Source: Sepiola atlantica
Lineage: Eukaryota; Mollusca; Cephalopoda; Sepiida; Sepiolidae
NCBI GenBank assembly: GCA_963556195.1
Contig: OY744520.1
Span: 147,780,929-147,844,928 of the forward strand
Direction: 5' to 3'
Length of the DNA: 64,000 nucleotides
In this document: piece by piece, positions 36,445 to 48,580 of the stretch
How positions within the stretch are numbered: the stretch's first letter is position 1
How the letters are laid out: each line of letters opens with the position of its first letter
Translations under genes and position numbers: made by a program
The notes under the pieces: model-generated
Told to the model about the DNA's origin: nothing
The model's input: only the letters and a program-made list of their open reading frames with translations
Database searches by the model: none

Positions 36445-37690
36445 AGAGAAATGAGTAGATCGATCAAAAAAGAAAGAGAAAGAAGCGATTGCTGAAAAAT
36501 AGTTAGAAAGATGAATGAAAATAAAGAACAATACTGTATCTATAAAAATAAAAACAGTGTTTTACACACGAAAAAGACCACACGTTTGCAATAATTAAAT
36601 CTTTTTAAAGATTTCTTTCTTTTTCTTTAAACTTAAGAAGACAGAACATATCTCAACACAAGAGCGATACAATTTCAATGAGTTCAAAACATAAAAGAGG
36701 ACAAAAACAAAATTTATGGCTCGAATGATACTATTTCTTTTCCTTCCATTTCCTGTCAACTAACGCCATATTGTTTTTTTATTCCTCATTTTGTTTTCTG
36801 TTTTCCCCGCCTTTAGCGTCCTCGTAACAACTGCCTCAAAACAACGCAAATGAATTACATGAATTTAATAACACTCTTAATTTTGGAAGAGGAGGAGAGT
36901 TGTGTGAGGTGTGGAAATCAAATAAGTCTTTTATCTAGCTGGTTCATTGCGTAATCTTTAATTGCATGCGAAACCCAATCAGCTAGCAATTAAAATGTCA
37001 GAAAGTTACGCGAGTTAGTGTGTCACAAATGAAGAAGTGAAAATTAAAAATTGTCTCTCTCTTATCTACGACATGAAATATTTTACAGGGGTTGTCAAAA
37101 AAGATTCATCTGATTTTTTTTTAACCATTACTTTTGTTGTAGACTTACGGTAGACTATTCCGGTGTGTGTAAATTTATTTGCGGTTGTAGTGATTTTTTA
37201 CTTTGACAGAAAGTGATGTTCTTGAACAAAAGGAAATATACTCGAAAATCGTACTCGAAGATAACCGCTGAAAGTTTAATTGGGAGCGACAGCTTTTGAA
37301 GAAAAGGAAAAACACCCATGTATAATAAGTGGGCAGTCGTACGTAAGCAAGTAATGAAAAATAGTATACAAAAGAGTAAAAGGTTAATGTAAAGAAGTAC
37401 TTATGTGAATAAATGTTATGTTACTAAGTGCACATGCTTTGTTATTGGCTCTTCACTCATAGCAAGAAGGCATTTCCTTAGAATTGTGTGTGTGTTCTTT
37501 GAAAAAAGGATGGTATTTGATTGTTAACATTGATGAGTTTTTCATGTATCTTTGTTTAAAGTCTCTGTTTAAATGCGTGTTTTTTTAATATAGTTGTATT
37601 TTGAGGGTTGAAAATGCTTATATCCCACGAGGATTCTTTTTTAATGCACATCAAGGTTGAATAGCGAAACTATGTAAATTGTTCGCACTG
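36445..37690. other. unique AT-rich DNA
   Basis: No frame is significant. 37080-37320 contains AGGGGTTGTCAAAAAAGATT and a short AAAGTTTAATTGGGAGCGAC block that could be a decayed DNA-transposon end, but no partner end was found. Confidence 0.35.
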
Positions 37691-37695
37691 TATAC

Positions 37696-38070
37696 AATTG
37701 AAATTAAGATTCAATAGCAAGCAAATTAAATTGCTCACATTATTAAAAATAAATGAAACTGTGTTACTTAAAAAATGTATAGCACACAAGTAAATAGTTG
37801 GCACCCTTTAAAATTGAAATTAAGATTAAATAGCAAGCAAATTAAATTGCTCACATTATTAAAAATAAATGAAACTGTGGTTCTTAAAAATGTATAGCAC
37901 ACAAGTAAATAGTTGGCAACCTTTAAAATTGAAATTAAGATTAAATAGCAAGCAAATTAAATTGCTCACATTATTAAAAATAAATGAAACTGTGTTACTT
38001 AAAAATGTATAGCACACAAGTAAATAGTTGGCAACCTTTAAAATTGAAATTAAGATGTAATAGCAAGCTA
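37696..38070. repeat. 115-bp tandem repeat, about 3.2 units
   Basis: AATTGAAATTAAGATT recurs at 37696, 37812, 37927 and 38042. Units are nearly identical (AGCAAGCAAATTAAATTGCT, TAGCACACAAGTAAATAGTT) and the last breaks off after about 30 bp into diverged sequence. Confidence 0.95.
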
Positions 38071-38863
38071 ACTAGATAGGTCGCAACGTTTGAAATTTGA
38101 AATAAAGTTTAAATAGTAAGAGAATTTCTGATACCCCTTAAATATCTGAAATTTCATTATTGCTTTTTGGAATTTGCTTACAAAGTATAAGGGGACAAAT
38201 GAAGAAGATTTTTCGCATCTTTTACAACTTGAAATTTCGTAGACATTTAAACAATATTTTCTGTAACAAAAATGTGTTTTGCTAATAAGTTGTTTGTACA
38301 TAAATGAATAGATATTTTTCGTCCACGTGTTATTTTTCCAATTATACCTTGGGGCATTAACATCAACAGTATGAGTAGAAAATAGTTATTTTTTAACAGC
38401 CAGTAAAGTAATTTGCGACGTGTTTTTTTTATTTTCATAAATGACACTTACACATCACTCAATAAGTTTCAGGCTTGGCGCCACTAATCTAAAATCAATA
38501 TATTTTTTATAGAGTACTAACCTTCTAATGGCAAACTTTTTCAAAACAATTGAACAATCTTAATTTCGTGTGTTGATAACAATTTGCTTTCTGATGGGAA
38601 AATCAAGGGAGGCGCGAGAGCGTTCTATCCCTTAATACACTACACGAATGGCCTATGCTGGAAATCTCATTTCTTTGATCAATCATAACTAAAAAACCAG
38701 TAAACCAAATTAGTTAAAACTCTGCACAAAATTATTATTTGATAGGTTCTATAAGTGTGTAGAATTTCAGCATAATTAGTCAAGGCAACCCAGAGATCCA
38801 GAAAGTTCAATCATGAAATCATGTTATCTGTGTGTACGTACGTTTGTGCCACCCTGTATCTCA

Positions 38864-39125
38864 TCAACTATTTGATGGATTCAGCTGATTTTTGGCAGAG
38901 ATAGAGGTTCAAAGGTCTAGTTGATGGCATTTTAATTTCAGTTTACCATATACCTTAGTTTTCCAGAAAATTCCCAAAACCCTTAAAAATGACCAGTATT
39001 CATACACTTTATTCTATATCTTATCGACCATTTGATGGATTCATCTGATTTTTGGTAAAGATAGAGGTTCTAGTGTCTAGTTGATGACATTTTAATTTCA
39101 GTTTACCATATACCTTGATTAGTTA
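38864..39125. repeat. 160-bp direct repeat, two units
   Basis: TTTGATGGATTCA...CTGATTTTTGG...TTTAATTTCAGTTTACCATA occurs at 38871 and 39031. The units differ by about ten bases and lie inside the mariner. Confidence 0.9.
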
Positions 39126-39190
39126 AACTACCAACTATATCAGTTATGAGAAGGCATTGTATTGAGGCATATCCTTTACAAAAGTAGTGA

Positions 39191-39563
39191 CATTCCATGA
39201 AAACTGCCAGTATCCTGAAATCATATGCCCTTAATAGGGTTAAGATGAAAATTCATATACACTAAATGTACAAAAGCTAGGAAATTCCTAATTTTTTACA
39301 CTTTTATTGTCATTAAGGGTATGACTACATATGAACCAAACCATTTCATTATCACATCACTACAGTATAAATCTCTATGCATAAGAGGATGAAGTGTGTG
39401 AGGTGCACTGAAGAAAAATTCCTACCAGTAAAATACATAGCCCTGTTGTGCTCGCATACCCTTAATGACAATAAAAGTGTACAGATTTGGGAATTTCCTT
39501 GCTTTTGTACATTTAGTGTATATTAAGGCAATGATTTCAGTATACTGGGATTTTTCATGGAAT
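39191..39563. mobile_element. foldback element inside the mariner
   Basis: Arms 39191-39323 and 39455-39563 are inverted copies (CATTCCATGAAAA.. against ..TTTTTCATGGAAT; ACACTAAATGTACAAAAG against CTTTTGTACATTTAGTGT; CACTTTTATTGTCATTAAGG against its complement). The loop is about 130 bp. No coding sequence. It probably inserted as a MITE or formed by duplication. Confidence 0.85.
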
Positions 39564-39599
39564 ATTGTTAACGCTAATAAATGACTTGATAGGGGTTAT

Positions 39600-40465
39600 T
39601 TGAACTCTACTCCATCAAAAACAACGGTTAAGGAGTTGTATGCGGACTCTTAACGTTGTCGTAAAAACACAAATGGCGCTGAACGCCCAGGTCGCTTTAA
39701 ATTTGAGAGTTTTTTCGGAAAATATAAAAAATATCCAAATTCATTCTGTCCGATCATAAATTGAAGTTGCGTGAGATTACAAAGGAGTTGAAAATATTTG
39801 AAAGCAGTTTATTCACCATTTTCCATGAACATTCGCCAATGAGAAATTATGTGTTCAAATTTAGTGCTGCGTTTGATCACAGTCGATAAAAAAACATCAA
39901 ACGCGTCGATGATTCGCAACTATTTGAACGCAACAAAAAAGTATTTTCTGAATACATGACAATGGATGAAACATCGATGCACCACTTAACTTCGGAGTGA
40001 AATCGACAACAGCAGATGAAAGGCACATACATCAGCTGGAAAGATTTGGCCTCCGTATTTTGGGATTCGCACGGTATTATATTCATTGATTACTTTGAGA
40101 AACGAAAACCATCAAACGCGAACATGATAGAGAATTATTTATCTGTTTTAAGTAAGAAATCGCCTGAAACGGCCGCAAATAAACTCAAAAGTTGCTATTT
40201 TACCAAGACAATGCACCGTGTCACAAGTCGATAAAAAACATGAATTGCACTTCTAATTGCTTCAAAACAAGTCGATCAAAAAACTACATGAATTGCACTT
40301 CTAATTGCTTCAAAATCCACCGTATTTTTTTTAGATCTGGTTGCTTGCAAACATCAAAAATTGCTCCAGGAAAAGAGATTTAGCTCCAATGAAAAGGTGA
40401 TATCCGAAACTGAGGCGTATATTGCGGCCAAACAGAAGTTCCATAAAAATACATCGTATTGTTAA
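39600..40465 (+). pseudogene. mariner transposase remnant
   Basis: Across shifted frames one sees an N-terminal VKELYADS / NTNGAERPGR / LREITKEL segment, then the first catalytic block MDETSMHH (39961-39984), GTYISWKDLASVFWDSHGII, FIDYFEKRKP, and the second block FYQDNAPCHKSIK (about 40195-40234). The third acidic residue (usually PYSPDLAPSD) is not found because the region is broken. A 35-45-bp stretch (ATGAATTGCACTTCTAATTG) is duplicated at about 40239 and 40288. Mariner transposase cuts and pastes at TA; this copy cannot. Confidence 0.85.
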
Positions 40466-40589
40466 AGAAGCGTTGAAATCAGCGAATAACCTTAGTAAAA
40501 GGTTATATTAATAATTAAAGTCGTATTTTGCCGAAAAATCGTGGGTTCATAAGTAAAGCCTGGGACTTATTGGGTTATGTGTTATTTAA

Positions 40590-41915
40590 AGAGAGAGTGT
40601 TTAATGATGTATTTGATAAGTGTTTTTCTTAACTTAGTGAGATAGATTGTGAAGTTTATTTTGTTTTCTTAATATTGAAAACTGTATTATTTAGGTGATC
40701 TTTACTGGCTAGTAGAGATTTAACATATTAATATGTTTGTAAATTGCGCAATGTAGAACTTTTTTTTAATTGACTATGAAAAACGATAAATTTTAAAATT
40801 AACACATAATACAATACATTCCGCACGAATTTAATAGAAGTCCCCTCATATTCCACTGATGTTCGAGATTATCGGATTACGTTATTTCTAACTAGTACAT
40901 ATAGAATTCATCTTATTTTGCAATTTACGTAATAAATTTAACGAACTTAATCACTTGTACTGTACATTGATTTAAAATGACAGCTGCAATCTCTTAATCG
41001 AATCAACTTTAGACATTTCCCTTAGCAATCTTCGATTGCATCGAGAATAATTTCTATTTTTTAACTTAGACAATTTGATACATAACATCTTTACGGCTTA
41101 AATCTTTTTTTCAAAATACAGCTTAAAACAAACTGCAGTGTTAATTTCGACAACATTCAATTGTTTATACCAATTCCATGGAAGCACGTAATATCAGTTT
41201 CTCTACGAACCTTCAAATAATAATTAACATCCAACACAAGTGCATTGTTTCACTTTTGCCCATTCATACATAGCTAACATAAATCCAACATTCGTGTTTT
41301 TGTTTTCACGTTAGTAATTCTTCTTTTTATTTGAGGGATATTTCAACGTAAAACGTTTTCTTTTCTTCTTTAGATTTACCTATTATAACCGTCCATTATC
41401 TCTCTCCCCCTCTCTCTCTATTCATTCGCTACAATTTATAAAAAAACGTGTTTACATTTTTTGCCGATTTAAATAATCGCAGCACGCAACAATATCTTCG
41501 AGGCAATACACATTAAACAGATACGGACAATTTTTCTGCTCACATTCGATTTAGATTAGAATTCGTCGATTTATTTGAGTATATTTTTTATGATAATGAT
41601 TATACGTCAGTTACAAATAACGTGCCTTCGTTTAATCGACGATAGTTAAAAAATAAGTATTTTTCCTTTACTGACCTTGAAAATCGTCACGCATATTCTT
41701 GGAGGAGGTAAGTGTGTTTTTTTATTTTTTCGAATAAACCGCAACTTACAATCCTAGAGGTAGGCAGTCAACCAAAACATAGAGAACTTTATTTTGTTTG
41801 ATTTAACATTTCGATAAATCCTTCTTTAATCACCTATATTACAGGTTTTTTAAACTGATTTTGACGAATTAATATTCTAATACTTACATTTTTGTTAATT
41901 CAATTCATATCTATG
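40590..41915. other. AT-rich unique DNA
   Basis: No frames, repeats or elements were recognised. Confidence 0.5.
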
Positions 41916-41920
41916 CCAAC

Positions 41921-41980
41921 CAACGCCGGGCAACGCCGGGCAACGCCGGGCAACGCCGGGAAACGCCGGGCAACGCCGGG
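41921..41980. repeat. 10-bp GC-rich tandem repeat, 6 units
   Basis: CAACGCCGGG repeats six times in exact phase, with one change in unit five. It is a sharp GC-rich island in AT-rich DNA and could form stable secondary structure. Confidence 0.97.
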
Positions 41981-41989
41981 CCATGGTTT

Positions 41990-42240
41990 CTTCTATTATT
42001 ATATAAATTTAATCAAATTAGCACATATTTAAAGTTTTAAAGGAGGTTCGGTCCACATAGATCGCTTAAGGTTAAGATGGAACTTAGCGACTTCCATTGT
42101 GTTCTCCAGAAAAAATTATATATATGATTTAAATTTAATCAAAATAGTATATATTTCAAGTTTTAAGAGGGTTATGCCATCATAGCCCATATGAGTGCAC
42201 TTAGAGTTAGGAGAACAGTTCCATTTTCTTACACGATGAA
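41990..42240. repeat. 122-bp direct repeat, two diverged units
   Basis: ATAAATTTAATCAAATTAGC...AAAGTTTTAAA at about 42000 recurs as TTAAATTTAATCAAAATAGT...CAAGTTTTAAG at about 42129. Both end in AGGAACT/GGAGAAC-type sequence. It follows the GC-rich decamer array, so the two may belong to one element. Confidence 0.6.
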
Positions 42241-42349
42241 TTTTACATAAGAATACATTTTTAGATTTTATGTAGACTCTCTAACATTTCTTTTAGTATA
42301 GAACGCACAAATAATACTGACAGACGCACACACATACACATATGCTTTG

Positions 42350-42449
42350 AGTTTTACATATATATGTCTCTCTCTATATATATATGTATATATACATATG
42401 TGTGTGTCTATGTATGCATATATCCATAATATGTATACATATATATATG

Positions 42450-42505
<56 letters not shown>
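42350..42505. repeat. (TA)n with CATA/CTCT interruptions
   Basis: Interrupted then pure TA repeat, preceded by CACACATA-rich DNA. Confidence 0.95.
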
Positions 42506-42509
<4 letters not shown>

Positions 42510-42866
42510 AAAGACACTTTAAGTCATTTTAAACAAAGAAAGAAAATGCAGTTTAAATTCCCAGAGAAACTAACTAAATCCAAGTTATCGCAGACTTAGC
42601 ACTTGCGTAAGCTAACCCACGGTTTGAAACTTCATAAATAAAAGAGGGGATTAAAGTATCCAACAGTGAAACAAAAACAGGAGACCTTAACTTTAACGTG
42701 AAATATTAAAACGGGGATCATCAGCTGTTTTCCATATAACTGTTTCAGAGATTTAAAAAGAGGACAGTTATAATATTCATGTCTCTCTAATAGTACTTAT
42801 CAAACGACCACTTCCCCAATAATCAAATGTAGAAATAATTCAGCTTTACTTTCAATAATATATACA

Positions 42867-42897
<31 letters not shown>

Positions 42898-43149
42898 TGA
42901 TAATATATTACCCTTAAGACTACAGTGTGATATGGTAATTTGCATATCAAATAACATTAATTATAACAATAATAATGATAATTCTATCCAAACACTACAC
43001 CTAAGAACCATACTGCGATATGGTAGCTAGCAATACAGTTATATAGGAATAAAAGTTGCATTAAAGAAAAAGTACCTTTATATGTATATATAATTATATA
43101 TATATAATAAATAGGCTTCACTTCAAAACAACTGAACCGACCCTTATAA

Positions 43150-43520
43150 ATTATAGAATATATATTCTAGACAACACGGTGAGAAACGTGGCCACATTAT
43201 TCTTTTACGTAAACTTCACTATATAGCGAGTGGCCCCCCTAAATCGGACCTCTTAAAATAATTAAAAAAATACTTTTAATATAAGCGATATTCAAAAGAA
43301 GTAATAGAGAATTACATTCCATCAACTTTTGCGCTAAGTTCTCTACGGTGGGTGCGCATCAACGTCAATAACATGCATGTGCGGGGTAAATTATTTATCT
43401 AATGAACTTATCATTATGAAGTATTGGATATGTATTCCAGGCAACACGGTTAGAAACGTGGGCATATTATGTTTTGTAAACTTTACAATTTAGCGGGAAC
43501 GACCCCAAAACAGTACTGTA
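43150..43520 (+). repeat. two copies of a small dispersed repeat
   Basis: 43150-43250 and 43425-43520 both read ATATATTCTAGACAACACGG or ATGTATTCCAGGCAACACGG, GAGAAACGTGGCCACATTAT or AGAAACGTGGGCATATTATG, TAAACTT.AC.AT.TAGCG, CCCC. A third, inverted copy is at 19.64-19.74 kb. Confidence 0.65.
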
Positions 43521-43839
43521 GACCACTCCACCACCACTCGTCAAACACTTTTATTAAAGACTAATGATATACGTTTTGAGAAGTATATTCTGCTAATATA
43601 TATATATATATGATTATTTTTATTTACACAGACATGTACAAAATCTGCGACACTGGCATGTCGATGTTATCGATCAACAGGCATTATAAACTGAGATCTC
43701 ATCAGGCAGAGTTAGAATCTGATCTTAACCTCAGATCATATTTGGAGAGAATAAAGGAGAGAGAAAAAAGAAGAAGAAAAGAAATTTAAAATTTCAAAAT
43801 TTAGGGAGTCACGTGGTTTAGGACCGTTAAAAATCAAAA

Positions 43840-43925
43840 AAGTTACAATCTAAAATCCAAAATAAAAAATCTAAAAATCTAAAGATCTAAAGATCTAAAA
43901 ATCTTAAAATCTTAAAATCTAAAAA
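43840..43925. repeat. AATCTAA-type short tandem repeat
   Basis: Irregular repeats of AATCTAAA / GATCTAAA / AATCTTAA. Confidence 0.85.
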
Positions 43926-43993
43926 TTAAACAAAATAGAACAAATAAAACAAATAAAGTTAAAAGAGAGACATATAATGAAAAGGGTAGGATG

Positions 43994-43997
<4 letters not shown>

Positions 43998-44045
<48 letters not shown>

Positions 44046-44065
44046 AAGGTAGATAGATAGATAGA
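43998..44065. repeat. (AGAT)n microsatellite
   Basis: About 12 perfect AGAT units at 43998-44044, then interrupted units. Confidence 0.97.
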
Positions 44066-44424
44066 AAAAATGAAGACGTCTGTTGATTCAAACAGAAAGT
44101 AGAGAGGGGAAGTGGGAAGATGGACATGCAAGTTAAAGTGTAAAATAATCGACAGTTATTTCAGCTCAGGCGAACAAGCGTATTGCCAAATTAACACTAA
44201 TTATGTGTGTAAGTGTGTAGGCGTGCGTGCGTGCCCCCAAATTCACAGTAATTGGTAGTATGGGCGTGCAGACGCGTGTGATGGGGGTGTAAGGGGTTGT
44301 TAATCAATTGTGTCACTAATTCTAAATTTATACTGTTTTATTTTTTATCTAGAGTTTACCAACTTATTAATAAATTTATAAATCAAACAAATATATTAGT
44401 AAATAAATTAAGTCTAACATAAGT

Positions 44425-44487
<63 letters not shown>

Positions 44488-45214
44488 TAAAATAATAGAA
44501 TTATAGATAATGTCATTATCATTAATAATAGCATTGTTACTAAAACTAATAATAACAATCAAAGTAAAAGTTAGGTAACGGTAACCATGTCAATATCAAT
44601 ATTATTAACAATAATAATAAAGTGGTTATATTGTCCTTGCTACTGCTACAAACAATAATAATTATGATAATAATAGTAAACAGAACATTTACATTAATAA
44701 TAATAATCTCAATAATAGTACATAAATGTTAAATAATTAAATGTCAAATAATTAAATTTAAAAATAATAATAATCAATAAAAATAATCTAAAATAGTAAG
44801 CAATAGACGGATAAAAATATAAGAAAATATTAAAGGGTAAAGAAAAATAACGAGATGACAATTAATATTAATCATAGTAGTTGTAAATATGATAATAAAA
44901 ATTAAAAAAATATTTTATAATAGAGAACTTATCTGTTGTGATAATACTAATGATATTAATAATAGTAAAAATAATAGTGATAGCTATAATAATGGTAACA
45001 ATGGTGACCACGATAATTTTAATAATTGTAATAATGATGATAATGATGATACAAATAGTAGAAGTATTATGAATAATAATAATAAAATTAATAATTATAT
45101 TGATTTATAAAACTGATAGTAATAGAAGTGGTTATTCAAATAGTAGATATAATGATGGTTATAATTATAAGATTGTAGTAAAAAAAACTGTAAAAGATAA
45201 TAATAATAATAATA

Positions 45215-45253
<39 letters not shown>

Positions 45254-45255
45254 AA
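44425..45255. repeat. (AAT)n-rich DNA with AAT/ATT hairpin
   Basis: (AAT)n at 44428-44487, scattered AATAAT runs, and at about 45199-45252 (AAT)n passing directly into (ATT)n, a palindrome of trinucleotide repeats. The Asn-rich frame 44889-45110 is an artefact. Confidence 0.9.
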
Positions 45256-45337
45256 GAAAGGTGTAAAATAATAATTATGCTGACAAAATTACCCTTAGTA
45301 AATAGGTAAAGTGTTATTTTATGAGATAGTATTAGCT

Positions 45338-45340
<3 letters not shown>

Positions 45341-45410
<70 letters not shown>
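45341..45410. repeat. (TA)n microsatellite
   Basis: TA repeat at the left border of the family A element. Confidence 0.95.
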
Positions 45411-45682
45411 GCATTATATGAAGTGAAATAATAAAATAAGGTGCGAATCAAATTTTATTAGAATTTGATGTTCAGGCAACGTACCTTAAAGTCCTTAACT
45501 CATGAGTTTTCAAAGAAAATTCTTCTCCTCAGAGGACCATTACCGTTATTCGCACCTTATTTTATTATTTAACTTCATATAATTCTATTAATGCTCTATT
45601 TAGTATATTGAGCTTCAGTTTTATCCGGATGTTCACTAAGTAAAGATATTAGTTGCCTCTTACATCTTTTGTTGGATTAACT
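45411..45682 (-). mobile_element. dispersed repeat family A, longest copy
   Basis: It is flanked by (TA)n on both sides. An inverted repeat of about 28 bp (45420-45448 against 45548-45576, containing AAATAAGGTGCGAAT or complement) encloses a block matching the ATCCTTAATCCATGGATTTTC core of the 2.8-, 5.2- and 13.2-kb copies. The right end matches 3857-3960 and 5430-5504. Confidence 0.7.
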
Positions 45683-45699
45683 TTATATATATTTATATA

Positions 45700-45732
<33 letters not shown>

Positions 45733-45736
<4 letters not shown>

Positions 45737-45868
45737 ATCAACATACAGACTTGTTCGCTGTATCACAGCTCTTCAGTGCGGCTAAACCAGTTAGTACCTC
45801 AAGTCGGGATTGAAACTCAATCGTCGACAGTCGGCACCCTGCGCTATCATACGACGCAGATTGAATGT
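45733..45868 (-). mobile_element. tRNA-derived SINE copy 1
   Basis: On the minus strand a B-box-like GAGTTTCAATCCCG (near 45805-45820) follows an upstream TAGCGCAGGGTGCCG, then a body TACTAACTGGTTTAGCCGCA, AGAGCTGTGATACAGCGAAC, ending GTATGTTGATGACTATA against (TA)n. It is about 85% similar by eye to copy 2. Confidence 0.65.
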
Positions 45869-46003
45869 AAGTGATATCTCAATGTAAACATTGTTAAGTG
45901 CCGGTGGCTCGAATTAGTTTTTACCCAATGAGCTATGCCTTAAAGCTAATGGCAGTTGGCGATATCATTACAAACAAGCTCTACCCAGGAGGGGAGCTTT
46001 ATA

Positions 46004-46107
46004 TAGTCATCCACATACAGACTGTTTCGCTGTATCACAGCTCTTCAGTGCGGCTAGACCAGTTAGTTCCTCAAGCCGGGATTGATACTCAACCGTCGAG
46101 CTGGCAG
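46004..46107 (-). mobile_element. tRNA-derived SINE copy 2
   Basis: Same orientation and same body as copy 1, with B-box-like GAGTATCAATCCCGG. It ends in TGGATGACTATATAAAGC instead of a long (TA)n, so TATA here may be the unexpanded tail. Confidence 0.65.
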
Positions 46108-46109
46108 CC

Positions 46110-46380
46110 AAGGAAACGAGCCCAAAACGTAGTAAACGTAGCGAGCGCACCACCCTATATATTCGACACTACCAACCATGACAACTGCCGTTCGATTCTA
46201 TAGCATCTGAGTAACCGGAACTGCTCTTGTGGGTGGAAGAAACTAAATTGTTTCAAAATTTATTTTTATTTATTTGTTTACACTTTACAATAATATTAAC
46301 TGAAAAATCTCACTTTATTTAAAAGAAGTGTACTGTGTTACACGAAGCGGAAGCAATCTCTTCCCTCCAACAAAGTACTT
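46110..46380. other. unique DNA
   Basis: No recognisable content. Confidence 0.4.
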
Positions 46381-46387
46381 ATATAAT

Positions 46388-46415
46388 TATATATATATAT
46401 ATACATATATATATA

Positions 46416-46450
<35 letters not shown>
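46388..46450. repeat. (TA)n microsatellite
   Basis: Interrupted then pure TA repeat. Confidence 0.95.
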
Positions 46451-46453
<3 letters not shown>

Positions 46454-46599
46454 AAACAAAAAATATTCATTTAATTTTATAAACGCATCACACATGGTTT
46501 GTTCGAAAAAGAAAATATTTTTACGTCATTATCGCACCACATGTTTTAAATTCTAACACTTGGAATAAAAGCATTCTTTCACGTCGCCAACGTACCAAA

Positions 46600-46704
46600 T
46601 ATTTTAAAATATTGCACTTGCATGCTATTTGTTCAAATAAATCATCTTCAGGAAATCTTGAAACGCTGATTAAATAATTTTGGTTTTTCCGTTTTCATTT
46701 TCCA
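46600..46704 (+). mobile_element. Penelope-like terminal repeat remnant
   Basis: ATCATCTTCAGGAAATCTTGAAACGCTGAT at 46640-46670 (read as ATCATCTTCA, GGAAATCTT, GAAACGCTGAT) aligns with the hammerhead at 50.32 kb, but CTGATGA is lost and the stem II loop is deleted. It then shares TTTTGGTTTTTCCG, TTTTCATTTTCC and runs into (TA)n, as at 33.87 and 50.41 kb. Confidence 0.55.
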
Positions 46705-46719
46705 TATATATACATATAT

Positions 46720-46794
<75 letters not shown>

Positions 46795-46869
46795 TATATG
46801 TGTGCATATATATATACATATATATATATATATACATATATATACATACGTATATACATATATATATAT

Positions 46870-46908
<39 letters not shown>

Positions 46909-46910
46909 AC
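46703..46910. repeat. (TA)n with CATA interruptions
   Basis: About 200 bp of interrupted TA repeat. Confidence 0.95.
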
Positions 46911-47129
46911 TGTAAATTTTTGTACACATATATACCTCGCTCATTCTTCCGATTTATCTATGTTTATACACCTCTATATCTACCTCTCTATATTTACATT
47001 TATATATCTTTTGATGTGAACTGATGAATATACATTTCCTGTCGACTAACTGAAGCCACAAAACCACTTCTTTCTGCGTGCTTACAACAATATAAACAAA
47101 ATCGAATGATTGAATTAAAAGAGGTGTCG

Positions 47130-47420
47130 ATTACCTTTAACAGGAGGTCGACTTTTTGCAAGGCAATTAACATCAATATCACGTTTATTTTCTTCAAAAT
47201 CCACAAAAAGACGAGGCGGACTTTTTTTTTTAGAAATTGCCAGCTACACTTTGATTTACTTCTCACACTCTACGTACGTGTCCAGTCGTGCCGGGGCGAG
47301 CGCATACCTCTTCGTCACGCCATCTTAAATGCGTGTAAAAAGGGCGCCAAAAAACTGACGGACGCACTAAACATGAATCGTGCTCTTCATCGTCACTGAA
47401 TAACGCAAAAAATCTTTTGA
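47130..47420. other. GC-richer segment, possible promoter
   Basis: 47255-47400 is rich in CpG. The minus strand contains AAGATGGCG (a YY1-like word often downstream of start sites, complement near 47320) followed by GAAGAGGTATGC, which resembles a splice donor. No convincing frame exists. Confidence 0.28.
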
Positions 47421-47724
47421 GAATAACAACAACAACAATCATAAGGAGAAGAAAAAAGTGCGAGAAGAAGAGGTAGAAAAACAACGAGAAAAAGAATAAA
47501 GACATAGAAATAAAACACGAATAGTGAAGGTTCTTTAGAGGAACACGCAGAGAGAAACTTTTTTATGTTCCTTTAATTCATCATTCCGCTAGTCAAGTGT
47601 GAGATAGCCATTACTTACCCTCAAATCTAATTTCTTGATCTCTTATGGCTAAAAGTGGCACAAAAAATCTAGACTCTTTTTTACTTTTTCCAATCGAAAC
47701 AGACTTACAGGGAGTATCCTTTGT

Positions 47725-48020
47725 AAAGAGTTATGCAGCAAGATGTTTGTTCACATTACATTTAAAATTCTGCAGGCAAGCGGTCTGAGGCAAAAAGTTA
47801 TTAGGGTTAGAATCTTTATGGCATCTGCAGACCTGTACCGTATAATGGTGGGGTATTGCTGTTGGTAGGGTTTGTCGGGGTATTTACTTAAAGTGAGTAC
47901 AAGTACAGAAAATTGATCGAAGCACATTCCGTAGAAGTAAAATAAAACAAGCACAGGTATGTTATATTGCGGCGATTAGACAAGGACTGTTACTTGGTCG
48001 ACAGTGCGGGACCTATAAGG
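47725..48020 (-). mobile_element. LINE RT C-terminus remnant (minus)
   Basis: The minus frame 47751-47954 reads FYFYGMCFDQFSVLVLTLSK, a decayed form of FHKYFNGMCSDGLVALVLSR at 14.1 kb. Both ends are diverged and the family 3' end is not visible. Confidence 0.65.
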
Positions 48021-48580
48021 AAAGAGATTATTTCATACCAACAGATACGCAAACACTGTAATTCCAAGAATTTCGCGTACCAATATTAAAAAAAAAAATA
48101 CCACATCCAGATATAATGTCTACATTTAAAAAAATATATATATGAATTAAAATACAAAATTAACTTAACTTAAAGGAACACAACATCTTAAATTCAAAAT
48201 AAAATCATCGTTGGTATCTCATACTCTACTATTATACAAAATAATAAATAACCACACCCTTTTTTAAAGGAAAAAAACACACATTTAAACAACACTTAGA
48301 AACATTACCCCCTAAAACATATGATTGTTCATTTTTTAGCATATTTATACTCACGCATGTCAACGTCCTCACTTCCGTTTTTTACCATCAATCTAATCAT
48401 TCTCGAAAGAAGAACGTAGAGCATTTGAAATATTGAATTATAATAATAAACAATAACATCGTTTCATGCTTTAACTACGACCAACTCGTCACTATAACAT
48501 ATATCTTTAGAAGTATACGTGGAATGCCAAACTTATCTCTCTTTCGTTATCTCTCTCTCTCACTCTCTCTCTCTCTCTCT
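48020..48580. other. AT-rich DNA, nothing recognised
   Basis: No content recognised except (CT)n at 48540-48580. Confidence 0.45.

Larger units (their letters stand above)
38451..40581 (+). mobile_element. mariner-family transposon with internal insertions
   Basis: Terminal inverted repeats 38451-38476 and 40556-40581 match at 22 of 26 positions, and TA precedes the left one. The 2.13-kb span is far longer than a typical 1.3-kb mariner. The extra DNA is 38.65-39.57 kb, holding a 160-bp tandem duplication and a long foldback. The transposase remnant lies right of the insertion. Confidence 0.75.

Noticed and set aside
42700..42750. CTGATGA and GAAAC words on the minus strand as a hammerhead
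   Set aside because: GAAAC precedes CTGATGA at unsuitable spacing and no stems pair.
44889..45110. Asparagine-rich protein
   Set aside because: It is a translation of irregular AAT/GAT repeats.
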